NCBI RefSeq assembly: GCF_007558825.1
Contig: NZ_VLTK01000008.1
Coordinates: forward strand, 186,001 to 250,000
Direction: 5' to 3'
DNA: 64,000 bases
From: Brevibacterium aurantiacum
GTDB lineage: Bacteria > Actinomycetota > Actinomycetes > Actinomycetales > Brevibacteriaceae
In this document: positions 10,248 through 21,224 of the stretch, piece after piece
Layout: each line of letters opens with the position of its first letter
Position numbering within the stretch: position 1 is the first letter of the stretch
Notes under the pieces: model-generated
The model's input: the letters and a program-made list of their open reading frames with translations, nothing else
Databases searched by the model: none
Told to the model about the DNA's origin: nothing
Program-made: the position numbers and the translations under genes

Positions 10248-10999
10248 AGATCGCTCAGCTCACCCAGCGCGGAGACCACGGATTCCCTGCTCGGCTGCTG
10301 CACTTCTCCCCCGGCCCGTCCGTCCTTGAGCAGCACGACGCGATCGGCGTGGGAGGCGGCTACGGGGTCGTGGGTGACCAAGATGATCGTCTGCCCGTAG
10401 CGGGTGGTTGCGCCATGGAGCAGGGCCAGCACCTCTGCTCCTGCCTGGGAGTCGAGGTTGCCTGTGGGCTCATCGGCGAAGATCACGTCCGGGCGAGTCA
10501 GAAGAGCCCGAGCCACAGCAACGCGCTGCTGCTGGCCACCGGAGAGTTCGTGCGGTCGGTGTCTGAGCCGGTCCCCCAGCTCAAGACGCTCAACGACTTC
10601 TGCTTTCCACTCCGGATCGATCTTCTTGCGAGCCAGCGACACCGGCAGCTCGATGTTCTGTTCAGCGGTCAGTGTGGGAACAAGATTGAATGCTTGGAAG
10701 ATGAATCCGACCCGGTCTCGCCGCAGTTGGGTCAGTTCTTTGTCATTGAGACCGGTAATCTCCTGGCCGCCCATCGTGATGGTTCCGGAATCCACTCTGT
10801 CGAGTCCGGCGAGGACGTGCATGAACGTGGACTTTCCTGAGCCCGAGGGTCCCATGATCGCGCTGAACCTGCCGGCTTCGAAGTTCACCGTGATGTCATC
10901 GAGGGCTGTCACAGCGGTGTCGCCGCGACCGAAGCTCTTACGCACCGATTGTGCGCTGAGCACGACATCGGCGTTCGTCACATCCGCAGGAGTCGACAT
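10244..10999 (-). CDS. ABC transporter ATP-binding protein, LolD/MacB type
   Basis: Cytoplasmic ATPase partner of the adjacent FtsX permease. Walker A is GPSGSGKST (about residue 48), the Q-loop is FIFQAFNL, the signature is [15 protein letters not shown], and Walker B is [13 protein letters not shown] followed by an H-loop histidine (LVTHD). The frame is open further upstream through the tRNA-Arg gene, but ATG 10999 is chosen because GAAGG lies five bases before it; 11011 is an alternative. Length about 251 residues, normal for the family. Confidence 0.92.
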   Translation of the reverse strand: MSTPADVTNADVVLSAQSVRKSFGRGDTAVTALDDITVNFEAGRFSAIMGPSGSGKSTFMHVLAGLDRVDSGTITMGGQEITGLNDKELTQLRRDRVGFIFQAFNLVPTLTAEQNIELPVSLARKKIDPEWKAEVVERLELGDRLRHRPHELSGGQQQRVAVARALLTRPDVIFADEPTGNLDSQAGAEVLALLHGATTRYGQTIILVTHDPVAASHADRVVLLKDGRAGGEVQQPSRESVVSALGELSDL

Positions 11000-11096
11000 C
11001 AGGGCCTTCATCAGCTGGTTGAGGTTGCTTAGGAACCACCATAATCGGTGGTAGCAGAAACCGCCCACCTCAGCTGATGAGGAGGACGGTGTGTGG

Positions 11097-11169
11097 TGCC
11101 CGCGACAGGATTCGAACCTACGACCTTCTGCTCCGGAGGCAGACGCTCTATCCACTGAGCTACGCGGGC
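11097..11169 (-). tRNA. tRNA-Arg (anticodon CCG)
   Basis: Read on the minus strand: acceptor GCCCGCG pairs with CGCGGGC, the D-arm contains GCTCAGTGGATAGAGC, the anticodon stem-loop is TCTGC-CTCCGGA-GCAGA with anticodon CCG (decoding CGG), and the T-arm contains GGTTCGAATCC. The discriminator base is A, and CCA is encoded at 11094-11096. It lies alone between vanY and the ABC ATPase. Confidence 0.95.
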
Positions 11170-11216
11170 AACGGGTGCAATGCTATCACCGACTTGTGGT
11201 GCTTCCCAAAACGGAT

Positions 11217-11247
11217 CCGCGTGCAATCGAGTCTCGATTGCACGCGG
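11217..11247 (-). terminator. Rho-independent terminator of the VanY-like gene
   Basis: Perfect 14-bp inverted repeat CCGCGTGCAATCGA-3-TCGATTGCACGCGG, just past the stop of the carboxypeptidase gene. On the minus strand it is followed by GATCCGTTTT, a modest T-tract. Confidence 0.8.
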
Positions 11248-11256
11248 ATATCGGCA

Positions 11257-12294
11257 TCAGGCGCCCTTGAGGTCCTTGCGGCCTGGAACATATTCCCAGT
11301 GCCAGAGTTCATAGGCGTTGCGCTTTGCCCAGTCGGGGTTCTCCCAACCGTACTTCTCACCGTTGGCGACGAGCCAGTCATACTGCACGCCGGTTCCGTT
11401 CTGAGTTCCCGCACCGAGATCCAGCGCGATTCCCCAGCCGTGGTTGGACGTGCCGGGGCGAGCAGCGAATCCGGGCTTGCGTTCCGCGACGGAGATCTGA
11501 GATTCCAGCGACCGATACGAGTCGGTGACTGCCAGTTCCTTTCCCGTGTCCTTCTTGAACGCAGCGTTCATCTTGGCAAAGGACACCGCAGCGTCCGAAC
11601 GCAGCTGGTGGTTTCCGACGCCGATATCGCACAGCCACTCTTCGGGGACCTCACCGTTCGACGCCTCGCCCTTCGGAGCCTCGCCTTCGCATCCGGGAAG
11701 CACTGTTTTGGTGATGGCACGCGAAGCGGCCTCGACCTTGGTCTGTTTGGCGCTCGGGGCGCCGATGGCCATGCTCGTCTTCTCGTCGTCTGCCTTGATA
11801 TCGGCGGAGACGGATTCAGAATTGATGGCGCGAGTCTGGCTATCGGCGGCAGTCTCGTCGACCTTGACTTCCTGATTGCCGCTCATGTTGCCTGCAACCA
11901 TGACGGCGGCGATCGCGGTTCCTGTGACAGAGACAGTGGCCAAAGCCGAGAAGGTCGTCACACGACGTCGACGCACCGAACGCAGCAGTGAACCGTCAGA
12001 TCCGCGGCTGCCCATGCGAGCGGCCACGAAGGCCGAACCGCCATGGTCGGGATGGGCCGAAGCTTCCTTGGCCATCGCGGCCCGACGGGGAGATCCAGCG
12101 GCGGCCCTGGCTTCTGCAGCCATCGCGGCACGACGCGGCGAAAGGGGTGCGGATGGAGTCGGGTCCGAATGCTGCGACACCGATGTCGCGGACTGCTTGG
12201 AAAAGACAGATGGCACAGGTGAAGCTGTGTGCTGCTTGCGCAGATCGCGACGGCGAACCAGTGGCATCTCTGCGGTCGAGGACTCACTCGACAT
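11257..12294 (-). CDS. VanY-like D,D-carboxypeptidase (peptidase M15), membrane-anchored
   Basis: Cell-wall zinc peptidase trimming terminal D-Ala from peptidoglycan stems (family knowledge). The N-terminal 95 residues are basic, Ala-rich and disordered, with two RRAAMA repeats. One transmembrane helix (about 106-130) follows RRRRVTTF, then a linker. The M15 catalytic domain is about 215-345, with the first zinc ligands in SNHGWGIALDL (His and Asp) and the last His in ELWHWEY. ATG 12294 is chosen (GGAG four bases upstream); the frame also has a start at 12330. The 277-bp promoter region upstream has repeated GTnACA motifs, and a strong terminator follows. Confidence 0.87.
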   Translation of the reverse strand: MSSESSTAEMPLVRRRDLRKQHTASPVPSVFSKQSATSVSQHSDPTPSAPLSPRRAAMAAEARAAAGSPRRAAMAKEASAHPDHGGSAFVAARMGSRGSDGSLLRSVRRRRVTTFSALATVSVTGTAIAAVMVAGNMSGNQEVKVDETAADSQTRAINSESVSADIKADDEKTSMAIGAPSAKQTKVEAASRAITKTVLPGCEGEAPKGEASNGEVPEEWLCDIGVGNHQLRSDAAVSFAKMNAAFKKDTGKELAVTDSYRSLESQISVAERKPGFAARPGTSNHGWGIALDLGAGTQNGTGVQYDWLVANGEKYGWENPDWAKRNAYELWHWEYVPGRKDLKGA

Positions 12295-12355
12295 ATTACT
12301 CCGTACTGTTGTCCGTATTTCGGCCGCCATGTATCCGGGCGAACGAAAACCTTAT

Positions 12356-12540
12356 GTCACAACACTATAACGAGGTCGTTACAGATTGTCACTTTCCGTT
12401 CATATGTGGCGTGTGACCTGGTGTTTAGCAAGTCTCAACCCCCACCAGAGCGTCACAGATCGGGTTTTTGCGGGCTCCGGCGGGGGCCTTTAGTAACATA
12501 TTGTTACAAAAGAACAGGCATTTGGATGACGTGTGTCACA
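12356..12540. promoter_or_regulatory. Cluster of GTnACA-type direct repeats upstream of the VanY-like gene
   Basis: The region between vanY and the next gene has six or more GTnACA-like hexamers in one orientation. GTTACA at 12378 and GTCACT at 12388, and GTAACA at 12493 and GTTACA at 12503, form two direct-repeat pairs with exactly 10 bp start to start. Further GTCACA copies lie at 12356, 12452 and 12535. Direct repeats of this kind on one helix face resemble reported MtrA response-regulator sites, and cell-wall peptidases are known MtrA targets in corynebacteria. The assignment to MtrA is inference. The palindrome TAACGAGGTCGTTA (about 12368) also lies here. Confidence 0.45.
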
Positions 12541-12571
12541 CATTCATCACCGTACCTGAGTGATGTCATGC

Positions 12572-13627
12572 TCAGTATTCGTGTCGGCCCCGCTGCATGG
12601 CGTCCTGGACTTCCCCGACGAGTTCTTCCAAGACGTCTTCGAGGAAGAGCAGTCCCAGCACGTTCCCGTCTGCAGACACGACCCTGGCAACGTGAATGCC
12701 GACCTTCTGCATCTGGGAGAGGGCCTCTTCGACTTCGTCACCCGCAGTCACCGTGAACAGGGGGCGGAATCTCTTCGTCGGAACCGGTGCACCGTATTCG
12801 AGCGTGCTGTCGGCATAGAGGACGTCTTTGATATGGAGGTAGTCCTGCGGATATCCGTCTTCGTCGGTGACGAAATAGCGCGAGAACCCGGTCTTTCCGA
12901 CCAGGGTGACGAGCTCATCAGGAGTCACACTGGAGGAGATGGTGATCAGTTCGGACATCGGGACCATGATGTCGGCGGCTGTTTTGTCGCTGAACTCCAG
13001 TGCACCCTTGAGAAGCCCGGTGTCGTCGGTGAGCAGACCTTCGCGTTTGGACTCGGCGACGATCGACTCAACCTGCTCGATCGTGAACGCCTCGTTGACC
13101 TCGTCGCGTGCTTCGATCTTGAACAGGTGCAGGATCGAGTTGGCCAGACCGTTGAGCGGTTTGATGACGAAGCCGAAGACGCGGGAGAGGAAGACGAGCG
13201 GGGGCGCCAGCAGCATCACGGCGCGAGCCGAGGCTGCCAGAGCTATGTTCTTCGGCACCATCTCGCCGATTACGACATGCAGATATGTGACGACTCCCAG
13301 AGACAGAATGAAAGAGATCGTCGAGGACAACCCGGCCGGAATGCCCAGCCCTTCCAGCGGCCCTGACAGGAGATGGTGGATGGCCGGCTCTGCCACATTG
13401 CCCAACAGCAGAGAGCACACGGTGATTCCGAGTTGGCAGATCGCCAACATCACCGAGACATGCTCCATCGCGTAGAGAGCGGTCTTCGCCGCGGATGACC
13501 CCTCCTGAGCCCGGGGCTCGAGCTGTGATCGTTTGGCCGCGACCACCGCGAATTCGGCTGCGACGAAGAAGGCGTTGCCCAGAAGCAGTACGACGAGCCA
13601 GATAAGGCCGAACCAGTCAGTGCTCAT
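12572..13627 (-). CDS. CNNM/CorC-type hemolysin-family membrane protein
   Basis: A 351-residue protein: N-terminal CNNM (DUF21) domain with four hydrophobic segments (about 5-25, 60-80, 95-120, 130-150), then a cytoplasmic CBS-pair domain (about 205-330) with the conserved GLLFLEDVLEELVGE. The family is linked to Mg2+/Co2+ homeostasis. It lacks the C-terminal CorC_HlyC domain of its longer neighbour, to which it is adjacent (stop/start contact at 13627). A paired long and short CNNM arrangement is common in actinobacteria. Confidence 0.88.
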   Translation of the reverse strand: MSTDWFGLIWLVVLLLGNAFFVAAEFAVVAAKRSQLEPRAQEGSSAAKTALYAMEHVSVMLAICQLGITVCSLLLGNVAEPAIHHLLSGPLEGLGIPAGLSSTISFILSLGVVTYLHVVIGEMVPKNIALAASARAVMLLAPPLVFLSRVFGFVIKPLNGLANSILHLFKIEARDEVNEAFTIEQVESIVAESKREGLLTDDTGLLKGALEFSDKTAADIMVPMSELITISSSVTPDELVTLVGKTGFSRYFVTDEDGYPQDYLHIKDVLYADSTLEYGAPVPTKRFRPLFTVTAGDEVEEALSQMQKVGIHVARVVSADGNVLGLLFLEDVLEELVGEVQDAMQRGRHEY

Positions 13628-14955
13628 CAGAATTCACCACCCTGTTCATAGCCGGCTGCGTCGGTCGCACGAAGGAGAATGCGCAATCTCTCGACCCGGC
13701 GACCATGCATCCGTTCGACACGGATCAGCGCGTCATCAGTTCGGATCTGGTCCCCTGGTTCTGGGATCCTCCCCAGTTCTTTGAGGACGAAGCCCGCCAG
13801 AGTCTCATAATCGGAATCTTCCGGTATCTCGAGTCCGATCGTCGACGAAACTTCGTCGGGACGAAGCTGTCCCGGAACGATCCATGTGCCATCCCGAGCC
13901 GGCCGCGCCGCCACACGCATCCGATCATGCTCATCGGCGACCTCACCGACGAGTTCTTCGACGACATCCTCGAGCGTCACGACACCGGCGGTGCCGCCGA
14001 ATTCGTCGACGACGACGGCCAGCTGCAGGCCCTTGGCGCGAAGCTCCATGAGGAGCGGATCGAGCCGGAGAGTTTCAGGAATCTCTGTCACCTCGGTCAT
14101 CAGTCCTCCGGCGTATGCATCGTCACGATTGGGCAGCGGAACCGCAAATGCCTGTTTGACATGGACGACGCCGACGATGTGATCCTTATCTTCGCCGGCG
14201 ACCGGGAAGCGAGAGAACCCTGTCTCTCGGGCCTGTTCGATGATCGCTCGCGCGGTCGTATCCTTGAACACCGATGACATGCGTGTGCGCGGAGTCATCA
14301 CGTCCTCTGCGGTGCGCTCGGAGAAACTCAGAGTCCGTTCGAGGAGGTCGGCGGTCTGCTCATCGAGCATTCCCTCTTCAGCGGAGTGACGCACCAGAGA
14401 TGTCAGCTCTTCGGGCGACCGACCGACCGAGCCCTCTTCCTGAGGCTCGATGCCGAAGGACAGAAGAATCTTGTTCGCGGTGCCGTTGAGCACGCTGATC
14501 ACGGGCTTGAAGACGAGGGAGAAGGCATACTGCATCGGCGCGGCAATGCGGCCGGTTGCCAACGGCACTGCGATCGCCAGATTCTTGGGCACCAGTTCGC
14601 CGAAGATCATCGACAGGAACGTGGACACGATGAGAGCGATCGCCAGGGCGATCGGGGCTGCCAGACCCGGACTCGCGCCCAACGATTCGAAGACTGGAGC
14701 CAGGAGCTTGCCCAGGGATGGTTCCATCAGATAACCGGTCAGCAGGGTCGTGATGGTGATGCCCACCTGGGCCGCGGACAGCTGCGTGGACAGGTGGGTC
14801 ATCGAACGACGGAGAGTCTTGGCCCCGAACATACCGTCGTCCACCGCTTTGTCCGCGGTGTGACGATCGAGCGTGAGAAGGGAGAACTCGGCAGCGACGA
14901 AGACGCCGGTGCCGCAGATGAGGATGAGGGCTAACGCAAGGTAGAACCATTCCAT
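13627..14955 (-). CDS. CNNM/CBS/CorC_HlyC hemolysin-family membrane protein
   Basis: Full-length 442-residue relative of the downstream gene. The CNNM membrane domain is residues 1-190, the CBS pair about 210-330 (with FGGTAGVVTLEDVVEELVGE), and a C-terminal CorC_HlyC domain about 345-430 (GLEIPEDSDYETLAGFVL). A role in divalent-cation efflux or homeostasis is family-level knowledge. It is first in a two-gene operon with the shorter paralogue. Confidence 0.9.
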   Translation of the reverse strand: MEWFYLALALILICGTGVFVAAEFSLLTLDRHTADKAVDDGMFGAKTLRRSMTHLSTQLSAAQVGITITTLLTGYLMEPSLGKLLAPVFESLGASPGLAAPIALAIALIVSTFLSMIFGELVPKNLAIAVPLATGRIAAPMQYAFSLVFKPVISVLNGTANKILLSFGIEPQEEGSVGRSPEELTSLVRHSAEEGMLDEQTADLLERTLSFSERTAEDVMTPRTRMSSVFKDTTARAIIEQARETGFSRFPVAGEDKDHIVGVVHVKQAFAVPLPNRDDAYAGGLMTEVTEIPETLRLDPLLMELRAKGLQLAVVVDEFGGTAGVVTLEDVVEELVGEVADEHDRMRVAARPARDGTWIVPGQLRPDEVSSTIGLEIPEDSDYETLAGFVLKELGRIPEPGDQIRTDDALIRVERMHGRRVERLRILLRATDAAGYEQGGEF

Positions 14956-15086
14956 CAGTGACGATCCCCGCCGTTCGCGGTCAGGAGATCGGAGTAGGTG
15001 ATGAGATCGAGCCTCAACGGGTGAGGGTCGTCGTCTGGGGCGCCGGCTTCCCGCCGGCTGGGACTGTCACTGTGCATGGCTAGATC

Positions 15087-16586
<1,500 letters not shown>

Positions 16587-16645
16587 TTAGGCTGGTCATG
16601 TCGTTAAGCAGCAATTCTTGAATCAGGAAGTAGGCGATCAACGCC

Positions 16646-19600
16646 GTGTCCGTCAATACTCCGAACCGCACCGTCGACGACTTCGGGTCGAATGAGTGGT
16701 TGGTCGAGGAATTGTATGAACAGTACAAGTCCGATAAGAACTCCGTCGACCAATCATGGTGGCCGTTCTTCGACAAGTACGAAAAGAACGGGGATGGAGC
16801 AGCAGCGAAGACTGCAGACGCCAAACCCGCAGCGAAGACCGGCACCAAGCCGGCCGCGAAGTCAGCATCGAAGGCTCCTGCGAAGCCGGCCGACAAGTCC
16901 GCCAAGGACACCTCGGGCGCAGACTCTGTTGCGGATGACAGTCCCCGCGGAATCTCCCCGTCTTCGGCACAGACCGAGACTCTGAAGGCCGAGACCAAGT
17001 CCGTGCCCAAGGTCGTCGTGAAGGACACTGAGCCGAAGCCGGCTCCCGAAGAGACCGTGACTCCGTTGCGCGGTCCGGCGAAGCTGATCGCCAAGAACAT
17101 GGACGATTCGATCGAAGTTCCCACGGCCACGTCCGTGCGGGCGCTGCCGGCAAAGGCACTCATCGACAATCGAATCGTCATCAACTCGCACCTCAAGCGG
17201 ACCCGTGGTGGAAAGGTCTCCTTCACTCACCTCATCGGCTTCGCAGTCATCCGAGCTCTGCAGAACTTCCCCTCCCAGAACGTGTCCTACGATGTCCGTG
17301 ACGGCAAGCCCGTCATGGTTTCCCCCGCACACGTGAACTTCGGTCTCGCGATCGACGTGCCGAAGAAGGACGGTTCGCGCACTCTTCTGGTGCCGAACGT
17401 CAAGAAGGCTGAGACTCTGACCTTCCGCCAGTTCGTCGATGCCTACGACGGCCTCGTCGACAAGGCTCGGCAGGGAAAGCTCACAGCTGACGACTTCGCG
17501 GGCACGTCGGTCTCACTGACCAACCCCGGCGGAATCGGTACCGTACACTCCGTGCCTCGTCTGACCAAGGGACAGGGATGCATCATCGGCGTCGGTGCAC
17601 TCGACTACCCGGCAGAGTTCCAGGGTGCCAGCCAGCACACGATCAACAAGCTGGCCGTCTCCAAGGTCCTGACTCTGACGTCCACCTACGATCACCGTGT
17701 GATCCAGGGCGCAGGATCCGGTGAGTTCCTCAAGCTCGTCCACAGCTACCTGCTCGGCGAGGACGGCTTCTACGACGACGTCTTCGAGTCGCTGCGACTG
17801 CCCTACGAGCCCGTGCGCTGGGTGCCTGACGTCTCGGCCGAAGACCAGGACGATGTCAATAAGACCGCCCGCGTCATCGAACTCATCGACGCCTACCGCA
17901 CCCGCGGACACCTTATGGCGAACATCGATCCGCTCGTGTACCGTCAGCGCTCGCACCCAGACCTCGACATCAATCAACACGGTCTGACCCTGTGGGATCT
18001 CGAACGCGAGTTCCCCACCGGCGGCTTCGGGGCCAAGCCGATGATGCCCTTCCGCAACATCCTCGGTCTCCTGCGCGAGAGCTACTGCCGGACCATCGGC
18101 TTCGAATACATGCACATCGCCGATCCGCTGCAGCGCCGTTGGTTCCAGGCCAAGATCGAGGTTCCGCATCAGGAGCTGACTCGATCTGAGCAGGGACACA
18201 TCCTCGGTCGCCTCAACGCGGCCGAAGCCTTCGAGACCTTCCTGCAGACGAAGTACATCGGTCAGAAGCGCTTCAGCCTCGAGGGCGGCGAGTCAGCCAT
18301 CGTCCTCCTCGACGAAGTCCTCAACCAGTCGGCTGACACCGGCATGGAACAGGTCGCAATCGGCATGGCCCATCGTGGACGTCTCAACGTGCTCACGAAC
18401 ATCGCAGGCAAGTCCTACGCACAGATGTTCCGTGAGTTCGACGGAACGATGTCTCCGGACAGCGTTCAGGGCTCCGGCGACGTCAAGTACCACTTGGGCA
18501 CCGAGGGATCCTTCACGTCGCCTGCTGGCAATTCGACCGATGTCTACGTCGCGGCCAATCCCAGCCACCTCGAGACCGTCGATCCGATCCTCGAAGGCAT
18601 CGTGCGCGCCAAGCAGGACTTCATCGACCAGGGAGAAGCCGGTTTCACCGTGCTTCCCGTCCTCGTCCACGGCGACGCGGCGTTCGCAGGTCAGGGTGTC
18701 GTGACCGAGACCCTCAACCTCTCGGAGCTGCGCGGCTACCGAACCGGTGGCACGATCCACATCATCATCAACAACCAGGTCGGCTTCACAACCCCTCCCG
18801 CCTCGGCCCGCTCGTCCTTCTACTGCACCGACGTTGCGAAGTCGATCAACGCACCGATCTTCCACGTCAACGGGGATGACCCCGAAGCCGTCGTCAGAGC
18901 AGCACGACTCGCGTTCGAATACCGTCAGGAATTCAACCGCGACGTCATCATCGACCTCGTCTGCTACCGCCGGCGCGGACACAACGAGGGCGACGATCCG
19001 TCGATGACGCAGCCGCTGATGTACTCCCTCATCGAGAAGAAGGGTTCGGTGCGCAAGCTGTACACCGAATCGCTTGTCGGCAGGAAGTGCATCACCGATG
19101 AGGAAGCCAGCGAAGCGCTCAAGGACTACCAGTCGAAGCTGGAATCGGCGTTCGCCGAGACAAAGGAAGCCGAGACCGGCTCCGACGACGGCGATGCCTT
19201 CAACGCACCGCATGTGCCCAGTGACATCGAAGCGTTCAACAATGCCGAGACCGCGATCAGCACGGAGACGCTGCACCACATCGGTGAGACCTTCGCCGCT
19301 GTTCCGGAGAACTTCACCATCCACAAGAAGCTGCGTGCCCTCCTCGAGAAGCGCAAGGAGATGTCGCTGTCCGGCGGAATCGACTGGGGCTTCGCTGAGC
19401 TGCTGGCCTTCGGCTCGCTGCTCATGGACGGAATTCCTGTTCGCCTCGCCGGCCAGGACTCGCGTCGCGGCACGTTCGTGCAGCGCCATTCGGTGCTTAT
19501 CGACGCCGTCAACGGCAACGAGTGGACGCCGTTGCAGAACCTCAGCGACGAACAGGCCCGGTTCTGGGTCTATGATTCGCTGTTGAGCGAGTACGCGGCG

Positions 19601-20401
19601 GTCGGCTTCGAATACGGCTATTCGGTCGAGCGCAAGGATGCACTGGTGGCTTGGGAAGCTCAGTTCGGTGACTTCGCGCAGGGTGCCCAATCCGTCATCG
19701 ACGAGTTCATCTCGTCCTCGGAACAGAAGTGGCAGCAGAACTCCGGCGTCGTCATGCTCCTGCCCCACGGATACGAGGGACAGGGCCCCGACCACTCCTC
19801 TGCTCGCATCGAGCGCTACCTGCAGCTGTGTGCCGAGTCGAACATGACGGTGGCTCTGCCATCGAATGGTGCGTCGTACTTCCACCTGCTGCGTCGCCAC
19901 GCGATGACGACGAACAAGCGTCCGCTCATCGTTTTCACCCCGAAGTCGATGCTGCGACTCAAGGCCGCGGCCAACTCTCCCGAGGACTTCACCTCGGGAA
20001 CGTTCGAGGCCGTCATAGACGATGCCGTCGTCGATCCCGAAAAGGTCGACCGTGTCGTGATGGTCTCCGGCAAGCTCTACTGGGAGCTGCTGGCTCAGCG
20101 GGAGAAGCGTGAAGACACGAAGACTGCACTCGTGCGTGTCGAACAGCTCTACCCGCTTGACGAAGACTCCATCGCGGCTCTGCTCGACCGGTACCCTGAC
20201 AGCGCAGAGCTGATCTGGGCACAGGAAGAGCCTGAGAACCAGGGAGCCTGGCCATTCATGGCGCTGAACATGCCACAGCTGCTGGGCGACCGTGAGATCA
20301 CCGTGATCTCTCGTCCTGCCTCCGCTGCGACTGCAACCGGACTCAAGCATGTCCACGAAGTCCAGCAGCAGGAAGTCATCGACCGGATCTTCCGCCGGTG
20401 A
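16646..20401 (+). CDS. kgd: Multifunctional 2-oxoglutarate dehydrogenase/decarboxylase (E2-E1 fusion, Kgd)
   Basis: Central TCA enzyme of 1251 residues. Residues 1-40 (DDFGSNEWLVEELYEQY) are the E1 N-terminal peptide, about 45-120 is a Lys/Ala/Pro-rich linker, and about 125-360 is an E2 succinyltransferase domain with active-site motif DHRVIQGAGSGEF. About 395-1250 is the thiamine-diphosphate E1 part (EGGESAIVLLDEV, MAHRGRLNVL, and the His-rich loop HVNGDDPEAV). The fusion without a lipoyl domain is the actinobacterial Kgd form. GTG 16646 is the best start, although AGGAAG lies rather far upstream. The stop overlaps the next gene (GTGA). Confidence 0.95.
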   Translation: MSVNTPNRTVDDFGSNEWLVEELYEQYKSDKNSVDQSWWPFFDKYEKNGDGAAAKTADAKPAAKTGTKPAAKSASKAPAKPADKSAKDTSGADSVADDSPRGISPSSAQTETLKAETKSVPKVVVKDTEPKPAPEETVTPLRGPAKLIAKNMDDSIEVPTATSVRALPAKALIDNRIVINSHLKRTRGGKVSFTHLIGFAVIRALQNFPSQNVSYDVRDGKPVMVSPAHVNFGLAIDVPKKDGSRTLLVPNVKKAETLTFRQFVDAYDGLVDKARQGKLTADDFAGTSVSLTNPGGIGTVHSVPRLTKGQGCIIGVGALDYPAEFQGASQHTINKLAVSKVLTLTSTYDHRVIQGAGSGEFLKLVHSYLLGEDGFYDDVFESLRLPYEPVRWVPDVSAEDQDDVNKTARVIELIDAYRTRGHLMANIDPLVYRQRSHPDLDINQHGLTLWDLEREFPTGGFGAKPMMPFRNILGLLRESYCRTIGFEYMHIADPLQRRWFQAKIEVPHQELTRSEQGHILGRLNAAEAFETFLQTKYIGQKRFSLEGGESAIVLLDEVLNQSADTGMEQVAIGMAHRGRLNVLTNIAGKSYAQMFREFDGTMSPDSVQGSGDVKYHLGTEGSFTSPAGNSTDVYVAANPSHLETVDPILEGIVRAKQDFIDQGEAGFTVLPVLVHGDAAFAGQGVVTETLNLSELRGYRTGGTIHIIINNQVGFTTPPASARSSFYCTDVAKSINAPIFHVNGDDPEAVVRAARLAFEYRQEFNRDVIIDLVCYRRRGHNEGDDPSMTQPLMYSLIEKKGSVRKLYTESLVGRKCITDEEASEALKDYQSKLESAFAETKEAETGSDDGDAFNAPHVPSDIEAFNNAETAISTETLHHIGETFAAVPENFTIHKKLRALLEKRKEMSLSGGIDWGFAELLAFGSLLMDGIPVRLAGQDSRRGTFVQRHSVLIDAVNGNEWTPLQNLSDEQARFWVYDSLLSEYAAVGFEYGYSVERKDALVAWEAQFGDFAQGAQSVIDEFISSSEQKWQQNSGVVMLLPHGYEGQGPDHSSARIERYLQLCAESNMTVALPSNGASYFHLLRRHAMTTNKRPLIVFTPKSMLRLKAAANSPEDFTSGTFEAVIDDAVVDPEKVDRVVMVSGKLYWELLAQREKREDTKTALVRVEQLYPLDEDSIAALLDRYPDSAELIWAQEEPENQGAWPFMALNMPQLLGDREITVISRPASAATATGLKHVHEVQQQEVIDRIFRR

Positions 20402-21012
20402 GCACCGTGACTCCGACGACTGTTGCTGTGATCGGTGGCCCCCTGGTCGCCGGTCACGGCGATGGTCGTGGTCTCGGGTGGGTTGGACGCGTCACTGCCA
20501 GGACGTTGCCCAGCCTGCCCGATCTCAGGGTCTTTCCTTTGGCAGTGCCGCACGAGGACTCTTCTGGTCTGCATGCCCGCACCATCGCCGAGGCGTCCCT
20601 GAGGTACACCTCGGACGGTGACAATCGGCTGGTCCTTGCTTTGGGTTCGGGAGATCTCGATTCGGGTCGTTCCGTCGCCCGTGCCCGTCTAGATGTGGCC
20701 AATGTTCTCGACGAGGCACTGGCACTGAAGGTTTCGGCGTTCGTCATCGGGCCTCCCCCTGAGTACAACTCCGAGCGCAATCGTGGAATCGCTGAGCTCA
20801 ATACGAGCTTCTCGGATGTCGCAAAACGACGCGGCATCGCTTATGTCGATACGTTCACGCCCCTGCTCGGCCATCCTGTGTGGCAGCGGGAGATCGCATC
20901 CTCGCGTGACCATCTTCCCGGACAGGAAGGCTACGGTCTGCTCGCCTGGCTGGTTCTGCACCGGGGGTGGTTCCCGTGGCTCGGCGTCCAGGATGCCATG
21001 GGCGATTCCTGA
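20398..21012 (+). CDS. SGNH-hydrolase-like protein with degenerate catalytic motifs
   Basis: A 204-residue protein coupled to kgd by a GTGA overlap. The fold is recognisable as the GDSL/SGNH family by the opening (VAVIGGPLVAGHGDGRGLGWVGR), a central LALGSGD block and a C-terminal DHLPGQEGYGLLAWLVLHRGW. However, the nucleophile block reads GGPL where GDS is expected, block III lacks Asn, and the final Asp-x-x-His is not intact. It is therefore probably a non-catalytic relative. No signal peptide is evident. Confidence 0.65.
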   Translation: MSTVTPTTVAVIGGPLVAGHGDGRGLGWVGRVTARTLPSLPDLRVFPLAVPHEDSSGLHARTIAEASLRYTSDGDNRLVLALGSGDLDSGRSVARARLDVANVLDEALALKVSAFVIGPPPEYNSERNRGIAELNTSFSDVAKRRGIAYVDTFTPLLGHPVWQREIASSRDHLPGQEGYGLLAWLVLHRGWFPWLGVQDAMGDS

Positions 21013-21123
21013 TCTCCGCGCTGCCGTCTCAACCGCAGGAGCCTGGTCCTTGAGGCATGGGTGACACTTTGCCCAGGCACAGTCGTCATGAAAGAATGAA
21101 GCATCTAGTGAAGGAGTGTAGTC

Positions 21124-21198
21124 ATGAGCAAGCGCAGCCGTAAGCGTCACGACCGTCGTCGTTCCAACGCGAACCATGGTAAGCGTCCGAACGGCTGA
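21124..21198 (+). CDS. Ribosomal protein bL37 (24 residues)
   Basis: A very short gene encoding MSKRSRKRHDRRRSNANHGK plus four residues, almost wholly basic and ending KRPNG. This matches the small actinobacterial large-subunit protein bL37 seen in mycobacterial ribosome structures. GAAGGAGTG precedes the ATG at good spacing, and a terminator hairpin follows within 30 bases. Its size makes it easy to miss in automatic annotation. Confidence 0.88.
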   Translation: MSKRSRKRHDRRRSNANHGKRPNG

Positions 21199-21224
21199 TT
21201 CTTTCGAATCAGCTCAGGACATGT

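Noticed and set aside
12295-12571. c-di-AMP (ydaO) riboswitch in the long leader of the VanY-like gene
   Set aside because: Such riboswitches often precede actinobacterial wall hydrolases, but I could not find the conserved core on the minus strand; phased GTnACA repeats explain the region better.
18293-20356. 687-residue open frame antisense to kgd
   Set aside because: Shadow of the high-GC kgd coding strand: no plausible start context, no recognisable domain, and kgd fully explains the codon pattern.
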